Assembly (NCBI GenBank): GCA_049698695.1
Contig: JBAVYH010000024.1
Span: 23,355 to 87,354, forward strand
Reading direction: 5' to 3'
Length of the DNA: 64,000 bases
Source: Bog-375 sp049698695
GTDB taxonomy: Bacteria > Acidobacteriota > Terriglobia > Bryobacterales > Bryobacteraceae
The translations under genes were made by a program, and so were the position numbers. Positions 16,264 through 25,340 of this stretch are shown here, one piece after another (within the stretch, counting starts at the first letter, position 1; every line of letters starts with the position of its first letter). The notes beneath the pieces were generated by a model. It had not been told where the DNA came from and ran no database searches. It saw only the letters and a list, made by a program, of their open reading frames with translations.

Positions 16264-16980
16264 ATGCAGAAGAAAAAGCTGAGTTTCCTTGCAGTCGTAT
16301 TCCTGGCGCCGGTGATCTTCCCCGGCGCAACCTGCCTGGCACAGAAGCAGGCGGAGAAAGCTCCCTATCCAGCCATGTCTCGTCTGGATCAGTATTTGGC
16401 GCCGGACGAGAATTCCGAAATCGCGCTGGCTCGCAGTGGTGCTCCAGCATCCATTTCGGACGCGGCCGAAGTGATGGTACTGCGACGGGACGGATACGCA
16501 ACCGCGGTGAAGGGGACCAATGGCTTTCTCTGTCTCGTGGAACGGTCATGGGGAGCCGCTACCGATGAGCCGGAGTTCTGGAATCCCAAAGTGCGCGCGC
16601 CTATTTGCTTCAATCCGCCAGCCGCAAGGACCTTCGCGCCCATCTTCCTGATGAAAACCAAATTAGTACTGGCAGGAAAATCGAAGGCGGAGATGGTTCA
16701 GGCGACCGCAACTGCACTGGACAAGAAGGAACTGCCCGCGCTGGAGCCTGGAGCGATGTGCTACATGATGTCGAAGCAGCAGTACTTAACCGACAGCGGC
16801 AAGAGCTGGCATCCCCATCTGATGTTTTTTGTTGCGGGCAATGCGGCGAAAAGCTGGGGAGCCGATCTGCCCGGCTCGCCAGTTATGGCGGCGGACGACC
16901 CTGAAGAGCGGGCAACTATTTTGATGGTCTGGGTGGGCAAATGGTCCGATGGGACACCGGCTCCGCAGGCTACGCACTGA
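16264..16980 (+). CDS. Secreted hypothetical protein
   Basis: This 238-residue protein has a clear Sec signal peptide (MQKKKLSFLAVVFLAPVIF, cleavage probably after CLAQ) and should be periplasmic or secreted. The mature part has LDQYLAPDENSEIALARSGA, a strand-rich middle with NGFLCLVERSW and WNPKVRAPICFNPPAAR, and AMCYMMSKQQYLTDSGKSWH near the end. I recall similar hypothetical proteins from soil bacteria, but no function is known. The ATG at 16264 follows GGAGAG; the frame is open to 16219 but that would bury the signal peptide. It stands alone among remnants. Confidence 0.7.
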   Translation: MQKKKLSFLAVVFLAPVIFPGATCLAQKQAEKAPYPAMSRLDQYLAPDENSEIALARSGAPASISDAAEVMVLRRDGYATAVKGTNGFLCLVERSWGAATDEPEFWNPKVRAPICFNPPAARTFAPIFLMKTKLVLAGKSKAEMVQATATALDKKELPALEPGAMCYMMSKQQYLTDSGKSWHPHLMFFVAGNAAKSWGADLPGSPVMAADDPEERATILMVWVGKWSDGTPAPQATH

Positions 16981-17170
16981 CCTGGGATTCGAAGGATGCG
17001 GCACCCATGCCCGCCTTCCACGCTCCCATGATCGATCGATACGAGTGATCTCGTTCACGCGGCGGCATTCTTTCGCAGAACAAAGAAGTGCTGCCGCATC
17101 CTGGGCCTGGCCGAATCCCACTACAGATGCCCCAGGCGATTCGCTCGCCTGGTAAGAACCGGCGGCGCTT

Positions 17171-17233
17171 ATGCAACTGATGGGACACGCGGACATCCAA
17201 ACCACACTGCTTTACGTCCGGGTCGGGCCCAGT
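17171..17233 (+). pseudogene. Tyrosine recombinase, C-terminal stub
   Basis: The translation MQLMGHADIQTTLLYVRVG matches the last active-site box of phage-type integrases: LLGH followed by the nucleophilic Tyr in LLYV. Nothing upstream gives the R-K-H part, and the frame runs on to 17413 without similarity. It lies about 1.2 kb from the 3' end of tRNA-Val and is probably the remnant of the integrase that entered there. The rest of 16981-17453 holds no gene I can support. Confidence 0.7.
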
Positions 17234-17453
17234 GTGTCGCTAATGTCGCCTTCTCGCAAAATTGCCAGCCACCCGTCAACCGCAGAAATTGGTTTGCACA
17301 TCGCTACTTCACTCTATTCCGAAGCCTTGCGATCGGTTACGCAAAACCCGACCGCACGCACGTCCAGACCGTGCAACGAAACGTATTCTCCTTCGAGGAG
17401 TAGCTCGCGATGATGAACATCGTATCTCTCCCTGCGGGATCTCTGACGTCGGC

Positions 17454-18065
17454 TTACGCCGCCCCGTCGTCGAAGGAGCCGGTCCGCAAAGGCCCGCTGG
17501 GCCTGTAGGTGCTGATGACGACGCCAGAGGACGCAGCCTTCGTGCCGACGAGCGCGAGTTCGCGTGGCGGGGCTCCCTCCGAAAAGAAACGTTTGCCTGA
17601 GCCTAATAGGACCGGATAGACGATCAGCAAGACCTCATCAGCAAGCCCGTGTTCGAGCAACACCGGGGTCAGCGTCGAGTTGCCCCAGACGATCAGGTCC
17701 GGCCCGTCCTTCGCCTTGATGCGGCGAATGCCCTCGACGATGTCCGGTCCAAGGTCTTCGGCCGGCCCCCATCCGAGACTGTCCGGCCTGTGGGTCGCGA
17801 CGTATTTCGTCGCCGCGTTCAGACTGTCCGCCATCGGACTTTTCCCGGCTTTCGGCCAATAGCCGCTCCAGATATCGTAGGTTCGGCGGCCCAGCAGCAG
17901 ATCGAAAGCCTCGCGGTGCGCCGCGACGATGGTCTGTCCCACGGCCGGGTCGGCATGCGGCACCGTCCATCCACCGTAGGGGTAGTCGCCGTCTTCCTTC
18001 GGCCCGCCGGGGGCCTGAATCACGCCGTCCAGCGAGATATGTTCGATGATCCTGATCTTTCTCAT
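17454..18065 (-). CDS. RibD C-terminal/dihydrofolate-reductase-like family protein
   Basis: This 203-residue protein belongs to the RibD_C/DHFR-like reductase fold common in soil bacteria. It starts MRKIRIIEHISLDGVIQAPG and carries LLLGRRTYDIWSGYWP, ATKYVATHRPDSLGWGPAED, LIVWGNSTLTPVLLEHGLAD and LLGSGKRFF. Such proteins bind NADPH, but substrates are rarely known; they are not true riboflavin enzymes. I start at the ATG at 18065, the family-typical start, rather than the in-frame codon at 18089. It is single, in the gene-poor zone before tRNA-Val. Confidence 0.85.
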   Translation of the reverse strand: MRKIRIIEHISLDGVIQAPGGPKEDGDYPYGGWTVPHADPAVGQTIVAAHREAFDLLLGRRTYDIWSGYWPKAGKSPMADSLNAATKYVATHRPDSLGWGPAEDLGPDIVEGIRRIKAKDGPDLIVWGNSTLTPVLLEHGLADEVLLIVYPVLLGSGKRFFSEGAPPRELALVGTKAASSGVVISTYRPSGPLRTGSFDDGAA

Positions 18066-18408
18066 GGCGTCTTTAGGCCAAACTAGCAAAGGGAGTGGCT
18101 CGACGCAACTACGCTCGGGCTTCCCCTACCCACATTCAGTGGCCCGCCACTGCGCTGATCGAGGGTTTGCAAAAGACAACAGCATAGGTCCTCGTAAACG
18201 CGCTAGGATCCTTTCAAACTGTGTGAACGGCGGTGTTCAACCCAGCGAGACTTACCGTGGATCGCGTTGGGCGGAAGATGGGCGGAAATATTCGCTTGCG
18301 GCCTCGCGGCGAGACGTGCAAGCCACAGATTCGATTGGCCTGTTATACGTGATCTACTGCGCGGTGCGCAGGAGGTCAGAGGAGTGGCCTGTAAATTATT
18401 GATTTTAA
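18066..18408. other. No gene recognised
   Basis: About 340 bp between the RibD-like gene and tRNA-Val. No domain, repeat or promoter could be supported; it borders the presumed integration site at the tRNA 3' end. Confidence 0.4.
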
Positions 18409-18485
18409 TGGTGGGCGCGACAGGACTCGAACCTGTGACCTCCTGCGTGTGAAGCAGGCGCTCTAACCAACTGAGCTACGCGCCC
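18409..18485 (-). tRNA. tRNA-Val (anticodon CAC)
   Basis: The reverse strand folds into a complete cloverleaf: acceptor GGGCGCG paired with CGCGCCC, D-arm GCTC-AGTTGGTTA-GAGC, anticodon arm CCTGC-TTCACAC-GCAGG with anticodon CAC, variable AGGTC, T-arm ACAGG-TTCGAGT-CCTGT, discriminator A and an encoded CCA (18409-18411). All stems pair without mismatch, so it should be functional. Its 3' end faces the remnant-rich left part of the window. Confidence 0.96.
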
Positions 18486-18606
18486 CTTGCGCCATAAAAA
18501 AACCGGCGCTGGCGGGCTGAATCTTCGAGTTTACCTGAAAAGCGGACTCGGCCGCCACCGCTTGCCGCCGCGCTGGCTGGCGCGGGTTTAGTATTATGGC
18601 TTTGTA

Positions 18607-19590
18607 ATGACCGAGCGGGAATCGTTGGTCGCTTCTCCGGCTGGAATCCCGCCCCGGGTTCTCCCCAAGTTCGACGGACTGGAAGCGGCGCTCGGGTTGG
18701 CGATTCGGGGTAAACCGGAAGTCATCCGATTTTCGCTGGTTTGCCTGCTGGCGCGCGGGCATCTGCTCATCGAAGACGTTCCCGGCGTGGGCAAAACCAC
18801 GCTGGCGCAGGCCTTGGCGCGGGCCATTGCCTGCCGCTTCCACCGCCTGCAGTTCACCAGCGACATGCTGCCCAGCGACGTGCTCGGCGTCACCATCTAC
18901 AACCTGCAGTCGGAAGCGTTCGAGTTCAAGCCGGGGCCCATCTTCACCAACTTTCTGCTGGCGGATGAAATCAACCGCACCACGCCGAAGACGCAATCGG
19001 CGCTGCTCGAAGCCATGAACGAAAACCAGGTGACGATCGACGGACGGCTGCACTCGCTGCCGCGCCCGTTCATGGTGATCGCCACGCAGAATCCGATGGA
19101 GCATCACGGCACCTATCCGTTGCCGGAATCGCAGTTGGACCGCTTCTTCATGCGGCTGCGCATTGGTTACCCGGACGCGGCCAGCGAGCGCGAAATCGTG
19201 CGCCAGTCCGGCGGCGCGCTGCCCGAAGCGGGTCCGAGCGGCCTGGTGGCGGAAGATATTCTGCGCCTGCAGGACGCGGCGCAAGGCGTGCTGGTGGAGG
19301 ACGCGCTGGTGGATTACCTGCTCGCCATCGTCGACCGGACGCGGCATCACGATTCGCTGGCGCTCGGTGTCAGCCCGCGCGGCGCGCAGGCGCTCTATCG
19401 CGGGGTGCAGGCGCTGGCATTGCTCGAGGGCCGCGACTACGCCACACCGGACGACGCCAAGCGGCTGGCCGTACCCATCTTCGCCCATCGCGTGGTGATC
19501 AACACGCACAACACCCTGACGGAGCGCCGCGCCGACGCGGGCGAGCGCATCATCGAGCAAATTCTCACCCAGGTGGAAGTCCCGCTGTAG
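18607..19590 (+). CDS. MoxR-family AAA+ ATPase
   Basis: This 327-residue AAA+ ATPase of the MoxR class has Walker A GVGKTT (60-65), Walker B LLADEIN (117-123) and the sensor region VIATQNPMEHHGTYPLPESQ, followed by the C-terminal lid domain. MoxR proteins act as chaperones, usually beside VWFA and DUF58 proteins; here no such partner is adjacent, and a YchF-like GTPase follows after 12 bp, likely in the same transcript. No Shine-Dalgarno motif precedes the ATG; TATTAT ends 9 nt upstream, so a very short leader is possible. Confidence 0.92.
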   Translation: MTERESLVASPAGIPPRVLPKFDGLEAALGLAIRGKPEVIRFSLVCLLARGHLLIEDVPGVGKTTLAQALARAIACRFHRLQFTSDMLPSDVLGVTIYNLQSEAFEFKPGPIFTNFLLADEINRTTPKTQSALLEAMNENQVTIDGRLHSLPRPFMVIATQNPMEHHGTYPLPESQLDRFFMRLRIGYPDAASEREIVRQSGGALPEAGPSGLVAEDILRLQDAAQGVLVEDALVDYLLAIVDRTRHHDSLALGVSPRGAQALYRGVQALALLEGRDYATPDDAKRLAVPIFAHRVVINTHNTLTERRADAGERIIEQILTQVEVPL

Positions 19591-19602
19591 AGACATCCTT
19601 AT

Positions 19603-20676
19603 ATGAAGACTGCCATCATTGGCTTGCCCATGACGGGCAAGACCTCTCTGTTCGCCATTCTCACCGGAGTGCACCACGAAACCCGTATGGGATCCACAGC
19701 CGCGCGCACCGGCGTGGCCAAAGTTCCGGACGCGCGCCTGGAAGCGCTCGGCCGGCTTTTCGAGCCTCCCAAGGTCACCCACGCTACGGTCGAATACGTG
19801 GACATGCCCTCGGTCTCCCGCGAGAGCCTGCGCGATCCCGCTTACGTGGCCAGCCTCCGTGTGGGCGACGCCTTTGCCCACGTGCTGCGCGTGTTTGAAG
19901 ATGAGACCGTGCCACACGAGAAAGGCTCGGTCGATCCGCTGCGCGATCTCGAAGACGTCGAGACCGAACTCATCCTCAGCGACCTGGTGGTGATCGAGAA
20001 GCGCCTCGAGCGGCTGGACAAGGATCGCAAGAAAATCAAGAATCCGGAGCTTGATCGCGAATTCGAGCTGCTGGTGCGCTGTCAGGCCGCGCTGGGACAG
20101 AACCAACCGCTGCGGCAGCTCGCCCTCGATGCCGACGATGAGAAACGCATTCGCGGCTTTCAGTTCCTTTCGCGGAAGCCGGTGCTCTATGTCTTGAACC
20201 TGGGCGAAGGCGACGCTGCAAAAATGCACGAACGCGAGCGCGAATTTCGCGAGGGTCAGCTTGCCGGACGCGCGCATACGGCGGTGACGGCGGTCTGCGG
20301 CAAGATCGAGGCCGAGCTCGCCGAGCTGCCGCCGGCCGAGCAGGCGGATTACCTGGCCAGCTACGGGCTCAAAGAATCCGGCCTGGAGCGGCTGATCTCC
20401 GCCACCTACTCGCTGCTCGGGCTGATGAGCTTCCTCACCGCCGGAGAAGACGAGTGCCGCGCCTGGACCATCCCCATGAACAGCCACGCTGTCAAGGCCG
20501 CCGGAGCCATCCATTCGGATTTCGAAAAGAAGTTCATTCGCGCCGAGGTGGTGAACTGGCAGGCGCTGGTGGATCACGGCGGTTATGCCGGCGTGCGCGA
20601 GAAGGGCTTGCTCCGCCTGGAGGGCAAAGAGTACTTGGTGAAGGACGGCGACGTGCTGGTGATCCGGCACGGGTAG
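19603..20676 (+). CDS. YchF/OLA1-like Obg-family GTPase
   Basis: This 357-residue P-loop protein begins MKTAIIGLPMTGKTSLFAIL (G1 GLPMTGKTS, 7-15) and carries VEYVDMPSVSRES in place of the G3 region, a coiled helical insertion (RLERLDKDRKKIKNPELDRE) and a C-terminal TGS-like domain ending GKEYLVKDGDVLVIRHG. The layout is that of YchF. The expected NKxE/NxxE nucleotide-specificity motif is not plain: VLYVLNLGEGD stands at that place, which suits the family's relaxed specificity for ATP. YchF proteins bind ribosomes and affect stress responses. It follows the MoxR gene by 12 bp. Confidence 0.85.
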   Translation: MKTAIIGLPMTGKTSLFAILTGVHHETRMGSTAARTGVAKVPDARLEALGRLFEPPKVTHATVEYVDMPSVSRESLRDPAYVASLRVGDAFAHVLRVFEDETVPHEKGSVDPLRDLEDVETELILSDLVVIEKRLERLDKDRKKIKNPELDREFELLVRCQAALGQNQPLRQLALDADDEKRIRGFQFLSRKPVLYVLNLGEGDAAKMHEREREFREGQLAGRAHTAVTAVCGKIEAELAELPPAEQADYLASYGLKESGLERLISATYSLLGLMSFLTAGEDECRAWTIPMNSHAVKAAGAIHSDFEKKFIRAEVVNWQALVDHGGYAGVREKGLLRLEGKEYLVKDGDVLVIRHG

Positions 20677-20693
20677 CGGGTCAGCGCAGCGGA

Positions 20694-20713
20694 GGCAGGT
20701 TATTCAACCTGCC
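20694..20713. terminator. Hairpin downstream of the YchF-like gene
   Basis: GGCAGGTT-ATTC-AACCTGCC forms a perfect 8-bp stem with a 4-nt loop 18 bp after the stop codon. No T-run follows, so it could be a processing or attenuating hairpin rather than a canonical intrinsic terminator. Confidence 0.45.
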
Positions 20714-20724
20714 CCAGATGCCTC

Positions 20725-20809
20725 GTGGGGTGAATCACCCCACGGCCATAAGTGCCAGCGTAATGAAATCAAGCACTTGCGTATCTTGTTGTGGGGCGAT
20801 TCACCCCAC
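20725..20809. repeat. Pair of REP-like palindromes
   Basis: GTGGGGTGAATCACCCCAC at 20725-20743 is a perfect palindrome around a central A. A near copy, GTGGGGCGATTCACCCCAC, lies at 20791-20809. Both sit in the non-coding stretch between the rightward GTPase gene and the leftward ADOP gene, as expected for dispersed intergenic palindromes or bidirectional terminators. The remaining bases of 20677-21002 show no gene. Confidence 0.6.
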
Positions 20810-21002
20810 GGGAGCGGTTTTCGGCGAGGAAGAAACCGCCTCCCGATCTGATTATCTCGCCCTGGGGTGCCCGCTTAGCCGGGGGAAACCGGACGGACGG
20901 AGAGTAAGTCATTGGTCAGCCGTGAGTTAAAAATGTGGCATGGCCGGTGACGGCAAGAGATTAGACGAGGGGCCGGTGGCGTCCGCGGCCGGAGCGCATC
21001 CC

Positions 21003-23672
21003 TTAATCGTGACGTAGCGCGCGCATCGGGTCGATGGATGCGGCGCGGCGCGCGGGAAGGAACGCGGCTCCCAGCGCCACGGCGACGAGCACCGCGCCAG
21101 TGCCGCCGAACGCGACCGGGTCGACGGCTTCGATGCCGAACAGCAGCGAATGGACCGCGCGCGCGGCTGCCCAGGCCAGTGGAAAGCCGAGGACGAGGCC
21201 GGCGGCGACCAGCAGCAGCGCATCGCCCAGCACCATGCCGACCACATCGGTGCGCCGCGCTCCGAGCGCCATGCGAATGCCGATCTCGCCGGCCCGTTTC
21301 GCCATGCCATACGACATCACGCCGTAGAGGCCCACCGCGGCCAGCAGCAGCGCCAGCGCGCCGAAGAACCCTCCCAGCGTGGCCAGCAGGCGCTGCTCGA
21401 AAATCGAATCGTCGATCCGCTGGCGGACCGTCCCCCAATCCGCAAACCAAGTGCCCCGCAGGGTCCCCTTTAGCTCGCGCGCGACAATATCAAACACCGC
21501 TGCGTCCGGCAGAGCGCTTCGCACCAGAACATCGGGTGGGAACGACAGGTCGTGAAGCTGCGCGAGCGGCACGTACACCCTTGGCACGATTATTTCCTGG
21601 ATGCCGTTCTGCCGGATGTCATGCACTATGCCCACGATGCTGGTGCGCTCGCCGCCCTCGGGCTTGCTGTCGTCGAAGCTCAGCCAACGGGTTTCGGGAT
21701 GGGCCTCGCCGGGCAGGAACTCGCGCACGAAAGCCTCATTTACCACGGCCACCTTGGGAGCGGTCGCGGTATCGTTCCGATCGAAGTCGCGGCCCTTGAG
21801 CTCAGCGCCGATGGTTTCGAAATAGCGGGGCGCCACTCGTACCAAGTCGACGTCCACTGCCTCTGTCGCAGTGCGGTCGGAGCCCGGCACGCGAATGGAG
21901 TCCGACGAACTGCCATTGCTGAACAGGCCTGGAAAAGCCGAACTGACCGAGTAGACGCCCAGGGTCGCCGCCAGCGTTTTCATCAACTGGTCCTGCGCTT
22001 CGTTGAGGTTGCCTTTCCAGAGCCGCGGGAAATCCAGACTGAACTCAATCACATTTTGATTGCGGAAGCCCAGGTCGACCGAGCGCATGGCGAACAGGCT
22101 GTGCCCGAACAGGCCGGCCAGTGCCACCAGCACCACGCTGAACGCTACTTGTGCGACCACGAGCGCGCGCCTGATCGCCGAGCGGCCAGCGCGATCCGAG
22201 CCTCCCGAGCGCAGCGCCGCGGCCGGGTGAACGGCAGTGGAACGGAGCGCCGGCCCCAGGCCAAACAGCAGGGCTGAGGCCGCGGAGATAGCAATCGTGA
22301 ACGCGAGCACCGGCAGCTCCGGCGCGCTCGAAAACGGATTGACGCCTTCCTCCGGCAATAATCCGGAGATGGCGTGCACGCCCCAGGCGGCCAGGACGAT
22401 GCCCACCGCACTGCCTGCGGCAGCTATCAGCAGGGTCTCGGTGAGGGCCTGGCGCACCAGGCGGGCGCGCGTGGCGCCCAGCGACAGCCGCATGGCGATC
22501 TCCTTCTGCCGCGCCGCTCCCCGCGCCAGCAGCAGGTTTGCCACGTTGGTGCACGCCGCCAGCAATACCAGAGCGACCAGCGCCAGCAGAACGCCAAGCG
22601 GTTTCCCAAAGTGTTCCCGCAGCATTGACAGGCCAACGCTTCCATCGCGGACCTCGAGCCGCTGCCCGAGCGCCCTACTGCGAAACCCTCCATCGTGACT
22701 CGGCCCATAGACGGCGTACAGATGCTGCCGCATCAGCACATCGAGCGCCGCCTGCACGCGCCGTCGCGGCACGTCAGGCCGCACGCGCGCCATCAGCCTC
22801 AGCCACCACATGTTGGGACTCGTCACCTGGCCGCGGGACATCATAAACGGCACCCAGACCTCCGCGCGTTTCTCCAGTGCGACGCCCCGGAAACCAGGCG
22901 CGGCAACGCCAATCACCGTGAGCGGTTGGTCATCCACCAGCACCGTTTGACCCAGCACACCGGGGTCACCGCCGTAATGGTTCAGCCAGAAATCGTAGCT
23001 AAGCACCGCCAACGGATGCCCGCCGGGAACGCGATTGTCCTCGCCGGTGAACAGGCGCCCAATGACCGGATGAATTCCCAGCACCTGGAAATAATTCCCC
23101 GACACGTATTCTCTCTGCGTGTATTCCCCACGGCCGCCCGGACGCGGCGTGAAGCGTACCTTTTCCACCGTGTTGGTGGCGATGACGCCATTGAAAAGGT
23201 CGGCGCGACTGGCGATTTCCTGATAGAGCGGCACCGAAACCGTTCCCCTGCCCCAGCCGCCGGTGCGATCGATGGAGATCAGTTGCTCCGCGTGCGCCAC
23301 CGGCAACATGCGCAGCATCAGCGTGTGGAAGAGCGAGAAAATCGCCGTGTTGGCGCCGATGCCGAGGGCGAGCGAGATCACCACAGCAGCGGTGAAGCCG
23401 GGGCTGCAGCGGAGGCCGCGTAGCGCATAGCGGACATCTTTGCCGAAGCTTTCGATCCAAGGAAAGCCGCGCTGGTCGCGATACGCTTCCTTGGCCAGCG
23501 CCACGCCACCGAATTCCCGGCATGCGGCGGCTCTGGCTTCCGCCTCGCTCATCCCGCGGCGCCGGAATTCCTCCTCCATCATTTGGAGATGAAGGCCCAC
23601 CTCTTCATCCAGCTCGCCTTCCAGCCGGGCTCCGCGGATGAGTTCCTTTATGCGCATCCATATGCCGGGCAT
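21003..23672 (-). CDS. ADOP-type ABC transporter permease (MacB/FtsX family)
   Basis: This 889-residue membrane protein has the ADOP layout: a short cytosolic N-terminal helix domain (ELDEEVGLHLQMMEEEFRRR), then the first MacB_PCD/FtsX unit from FTAAVVISLALGIGANTAIF, three helices near the middle with EIAMRLSLGATRARLVRQAL, a second periplasmic domain, and a final FtsX unit ending LPARRAASIDPMRALRHD. Such permeases are expanded in Acidobacteriota and typically lie behind a PadR gene, as here, 3 bp downstream. No ATPase gene is adjacent. The cargo is unknown. The ATG at 23672 has GGAG at a good distance. Confidence 0.93.
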   Translation of the reverse strand: MPGIWMRIKELIRGARLEGELDEEVGLHLQMMEEEFRRRGMSEAEARAAACREFGGVALAKEAYRDQRGFPWIESFGKDVRYALRGLRCSPGFTAAVVISLALGIGANTAIFSLFHTLMLRMLPVAHAEQLISIDRTGGWGRGTVSVPLYQEIASRADLFNGVIATNTVEKVRFTPRPGGRGEYTQREYVSGNYFQVLGIHPVIGRLFTGEDNRVPGGHPLAVLSYDFWLNHYGGDPGVLGQTVLVDDQPLTVIGVAAPGFRGVALEKRAEVWVPFMMSRGQVTSPNMWWLRLMARVRPDVPRRRVQAALDVLMRQHLYAVYGPSHDGGFRSRALGQRLEVRDGSVGLSMLREHFGKPLGVLLALVALVLLAACTNVANLLLARGAARQKEIAMRLSLGATRARLVRQALTETLLIAAAGSAVGIVLAAWGVHAISGLLPEEGVNPFSSAPELPVLAFTIAISAASALLFGLGPALRSTAVHPAAALRSGGSDRAGRSAIRRALVVAQVAFSVVLVALAGLFGHSLFAMRSVDLGFRNQNVIEFSLDFPRLWKGNLNEAQDQLMKTLAATLGVYSVSSAFPGLFSNGSSSDSIRVPGSDRTATEAVDVDLVRVAPRYFETIGAELKGRDFDRNDTATAPKVAVVNEAFVREFLPGEAHPETRWLSFDDSKPEGGERTSIVGIVHDIRQNGIQEIIVPRVYVPLAQLHDLSFPPDVLVRSALPDAAVFDIVARELKGTLRGTWFADWGTVRQRIDDSIFEQRLLATLGGFFGALALLLAAVGLYGVMSYGMAKRAGEIGIRMALGARRTDVVGMVLGDALLLVAAGLVLGFPLAWAAARAVHSLLFGIEAVDPVAFGGTGAVLVAVALGAAFLPARRAASIDPMRALRHD

Positions 23673-23675
23673 GGG

Positions 23676-24026
23676 TTACTCCGTTTCCGTCAGGCGCACG
23701 AAGCGGTCCATGATCGCGACCGTCCGAGCCCACTCCTCGGACTCTCTCTCCACTTGCCGCCGTCCCGCGGCTGTGATTTCGTAGAACTTGGCGCGCCGGT
23801 TATTGCCGGAGACGCCCCACCGCGAGCGGATCCATCCGCGATGCTCCAGCCGCAGCAGCGCCGGGTACAGCGTCCCCTGGTTCAAGTCCAGCGCGCCGCC
23901 GGAGATTTGCTGAATCCGTTGCGCCAGCCCGAAGCCGTGCTGCGGCCCCATGGTTGCCAGCGTCCGCAGCACCATCAGGTCCAGGGTGCCCTGCAGAATA
24001 TCGGTCTTAGTTGCTTTTGTAGGCAT
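23676..24026 (-). CDS. PadR-family transcriptional regulator
   Basis: This 116-residue winged-helix protein starts with DILQGTLDLMVLRTLATMGP and has HGFGLAQRIQQISGGALDLN, QGTLYPALLRLEHRGWIRSR and a C-terminal dimerisation helix ITAAGRRQVERESEEWARTV, the standard short PadR form. It probably represses the ADOP permease gene that follows after 3 bp. It is preceded at 21 bp by the zinc-peptidase-like gene on the same strand, so the three may share a transcript. Confidence 0.93.
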   Translation of the reverse strand: MPTKATKTDILQGTLDLMVLRTLATMGPQHGFGLAQRIQQISGGALDLNQGTLYPALLRLEHRGWIRSRWGVSGNNRRAKFYEITAAGRRQVERESEEWARTVAIMDRFVRLTETE

Positions 24027-24047
24027 GTTAAGACTCGTCGTGTTGTA

Positions 24048-25310
24048 TCAATGCAAGCGGATGGTCAGGGATTCGGCGTGCCATTCGACATCGGCGGCTG
24101 AAAACGCGAGGTTGAGCGTGGGAGTAGTAACGGTCACGCGAGCGCCATCCTGCTTCACTTCCGGCCGGGCGGGAAGGCCCGTGGTGCTCCACCGCCGCAC
24201 ACCCTGGAACAGAGGGTGCGCTCCGGCAGCCTCCGTTTCCGAGCCGTGGTCCAGAATCTCCAGCGACCCGGAATCGTTGTGCAGTTTCAGCATGCGCTTG
24301 TGCAGGATCAAGTGGTCGGAAAGCCTGGTGACATTGAGCGGGTCAAAGGCGTCAAGCAGGAGCGGCTTGCCCGTCGCAGTCTCCACCGTGAGGCGCCAGC
24401 CGGGCTGGGCGTCGAACGCCCGCATGAGCTCAGTGCGCTCGCGCTCCAGTTTTCCGACATCTGCGCGAGCCTGCGCCTCCGCCGACTGGCGCTCGGCCGG
24501 GGTGAAGTCGCACGCGGTAGCGTCGGACGACGGTAGCAGGTCGTCAAGCGAATTCGCGATCTTCGTTTTCCAGCCGGGGTCCAGCCGATCCAGCAGCCGG
24601 GCCAGCGCCTCGCCGGCGACGTAGCCTCGTTCCCGGACCTCGCCGGCCGCAAACGGCCGGAAACGCACTTCCTTTCTTCCCGCCGCCATGCCTTCGACAT
24701 ACTGCGCCAGGCCCTCATGCAGCTCGTTTCCGCGTTCGTAGGCGATGGCATCGGCGGGCAACTGGGCAAAGCGCTCCCGGCGGAGCGCGCCGACGCGAGC
24801 CGCCCAGCACGCCGGCTGGGGCGCGGCAAGCGCGCGCGACATGGCCTCCAGCTCGAGCCGCGCCAGCGCCAGGGCCCCGGCGTCGTCAATCGGATACGTA
24901 AACAGCGTGGCCTCGTTCGCGGTCCACAACGGATGCTCCCGCGCCTGGAAGACGTGAAAACACTCATGCACGAGGACGGGGGCCAGGTTTATGTCCGCTC
25001 CCTCGAGCGTCGCCGTCATTACACCGCCCACTTCGGCCGAGGTGTTCGCACGCATCGTTTCGTGCCTTCCGGGAAAGACCATAAACCCGGGACGGCCTTC
25101 GACGAGCGCAAACTCCGGAGGTGGCGCGGGGTGGCGGAACAGGTACGTGTTGGTGCCGTCGTAGAGCTCGAGTGGGGTCTTTCGCGCGTCGAAGCCCGGC
25201 CAGAGCGGCTGTGCAGCGATGCGGTCGAACTCGTCGACTAGCGCGAAAACGGGGCTTGCGGCGCCGGCCCGCCACGCGAAAAGAAGCAGGATTGCAGCGC
25301 AGATTCGCAT
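24048..25310 (-). CDS. Secreted zinc-metallopeptidase-like protein (HExxH)
   Basis: This 420-residue protein begins with a Sec signal peptide (MRICAAILLLFAWRAGA) and is probably periplasmic. HECFH at 115-119 inside LVHECFHVFQ is a zinc-metallopeptidase HExxH motif; NELHEGLAQYVEG (195-207) supplies a plausible third ligand, E199, as in gluzincins. The C-terminal part is beta-rich without a recognised domain. I recognise no named peptidase family. The start at 25310 has AAGGA 9 nt upstream and a good sigma-70 promoter in front; an open extension to 25388 overlaps that promoter. It lies upstream of the PadR-ADOP pair and may act with it. Confidence 0.7.
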   Translation of the reverse strand: MRICAAILLLFAWRAGAASPVFALVDEFDRIAAQPLWPGFDARKTPLELYDGTNTYLFRHPAPPPEFALVEGRPGFMVFPGRHETMRANTSAEVGGVMTATLEGADINLAPVLVHECFHVFQAREHPLWTANEATLFTYPIDDAGALALARLELEAMSRALAAPQPACWAARVGALRRERFAQLPADAIAYERGNELHEGLAQYVEGMAAGRKEVRFRPFAAGEVRERGYVAGEALARLLDRLDPGWKTKIANSLDDLLPSSDATACDFTPAERQSAEAQARADVGKLERERTELMRAFDAQPGWRLTVETATGKPLLLDAFDPLNVTRLSDHLILHKRMLKLHNDSGSLEILDHGSETEAAGAHPLFQGVRRWSTTGLPARPEVKQDGARVTVTTPTLNLAFSAADVEWHAESLTIRLH

Positions 25311-25340
25311 TTTAAATCGTCCTTGTAGACATCCAAAAGG

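Noticed and set aside
18463..20670. Long minus-strand frame across MoxR and YchF-like genes
   Set aside because: It covers part of the tRNA and two genes with complete catalytic motifs on the other strand; no domain is visible in it.
20694..20713. Canonical rho-independent terminator
   Set aside because: The stem is good, but there is no T-run after it on either strand.
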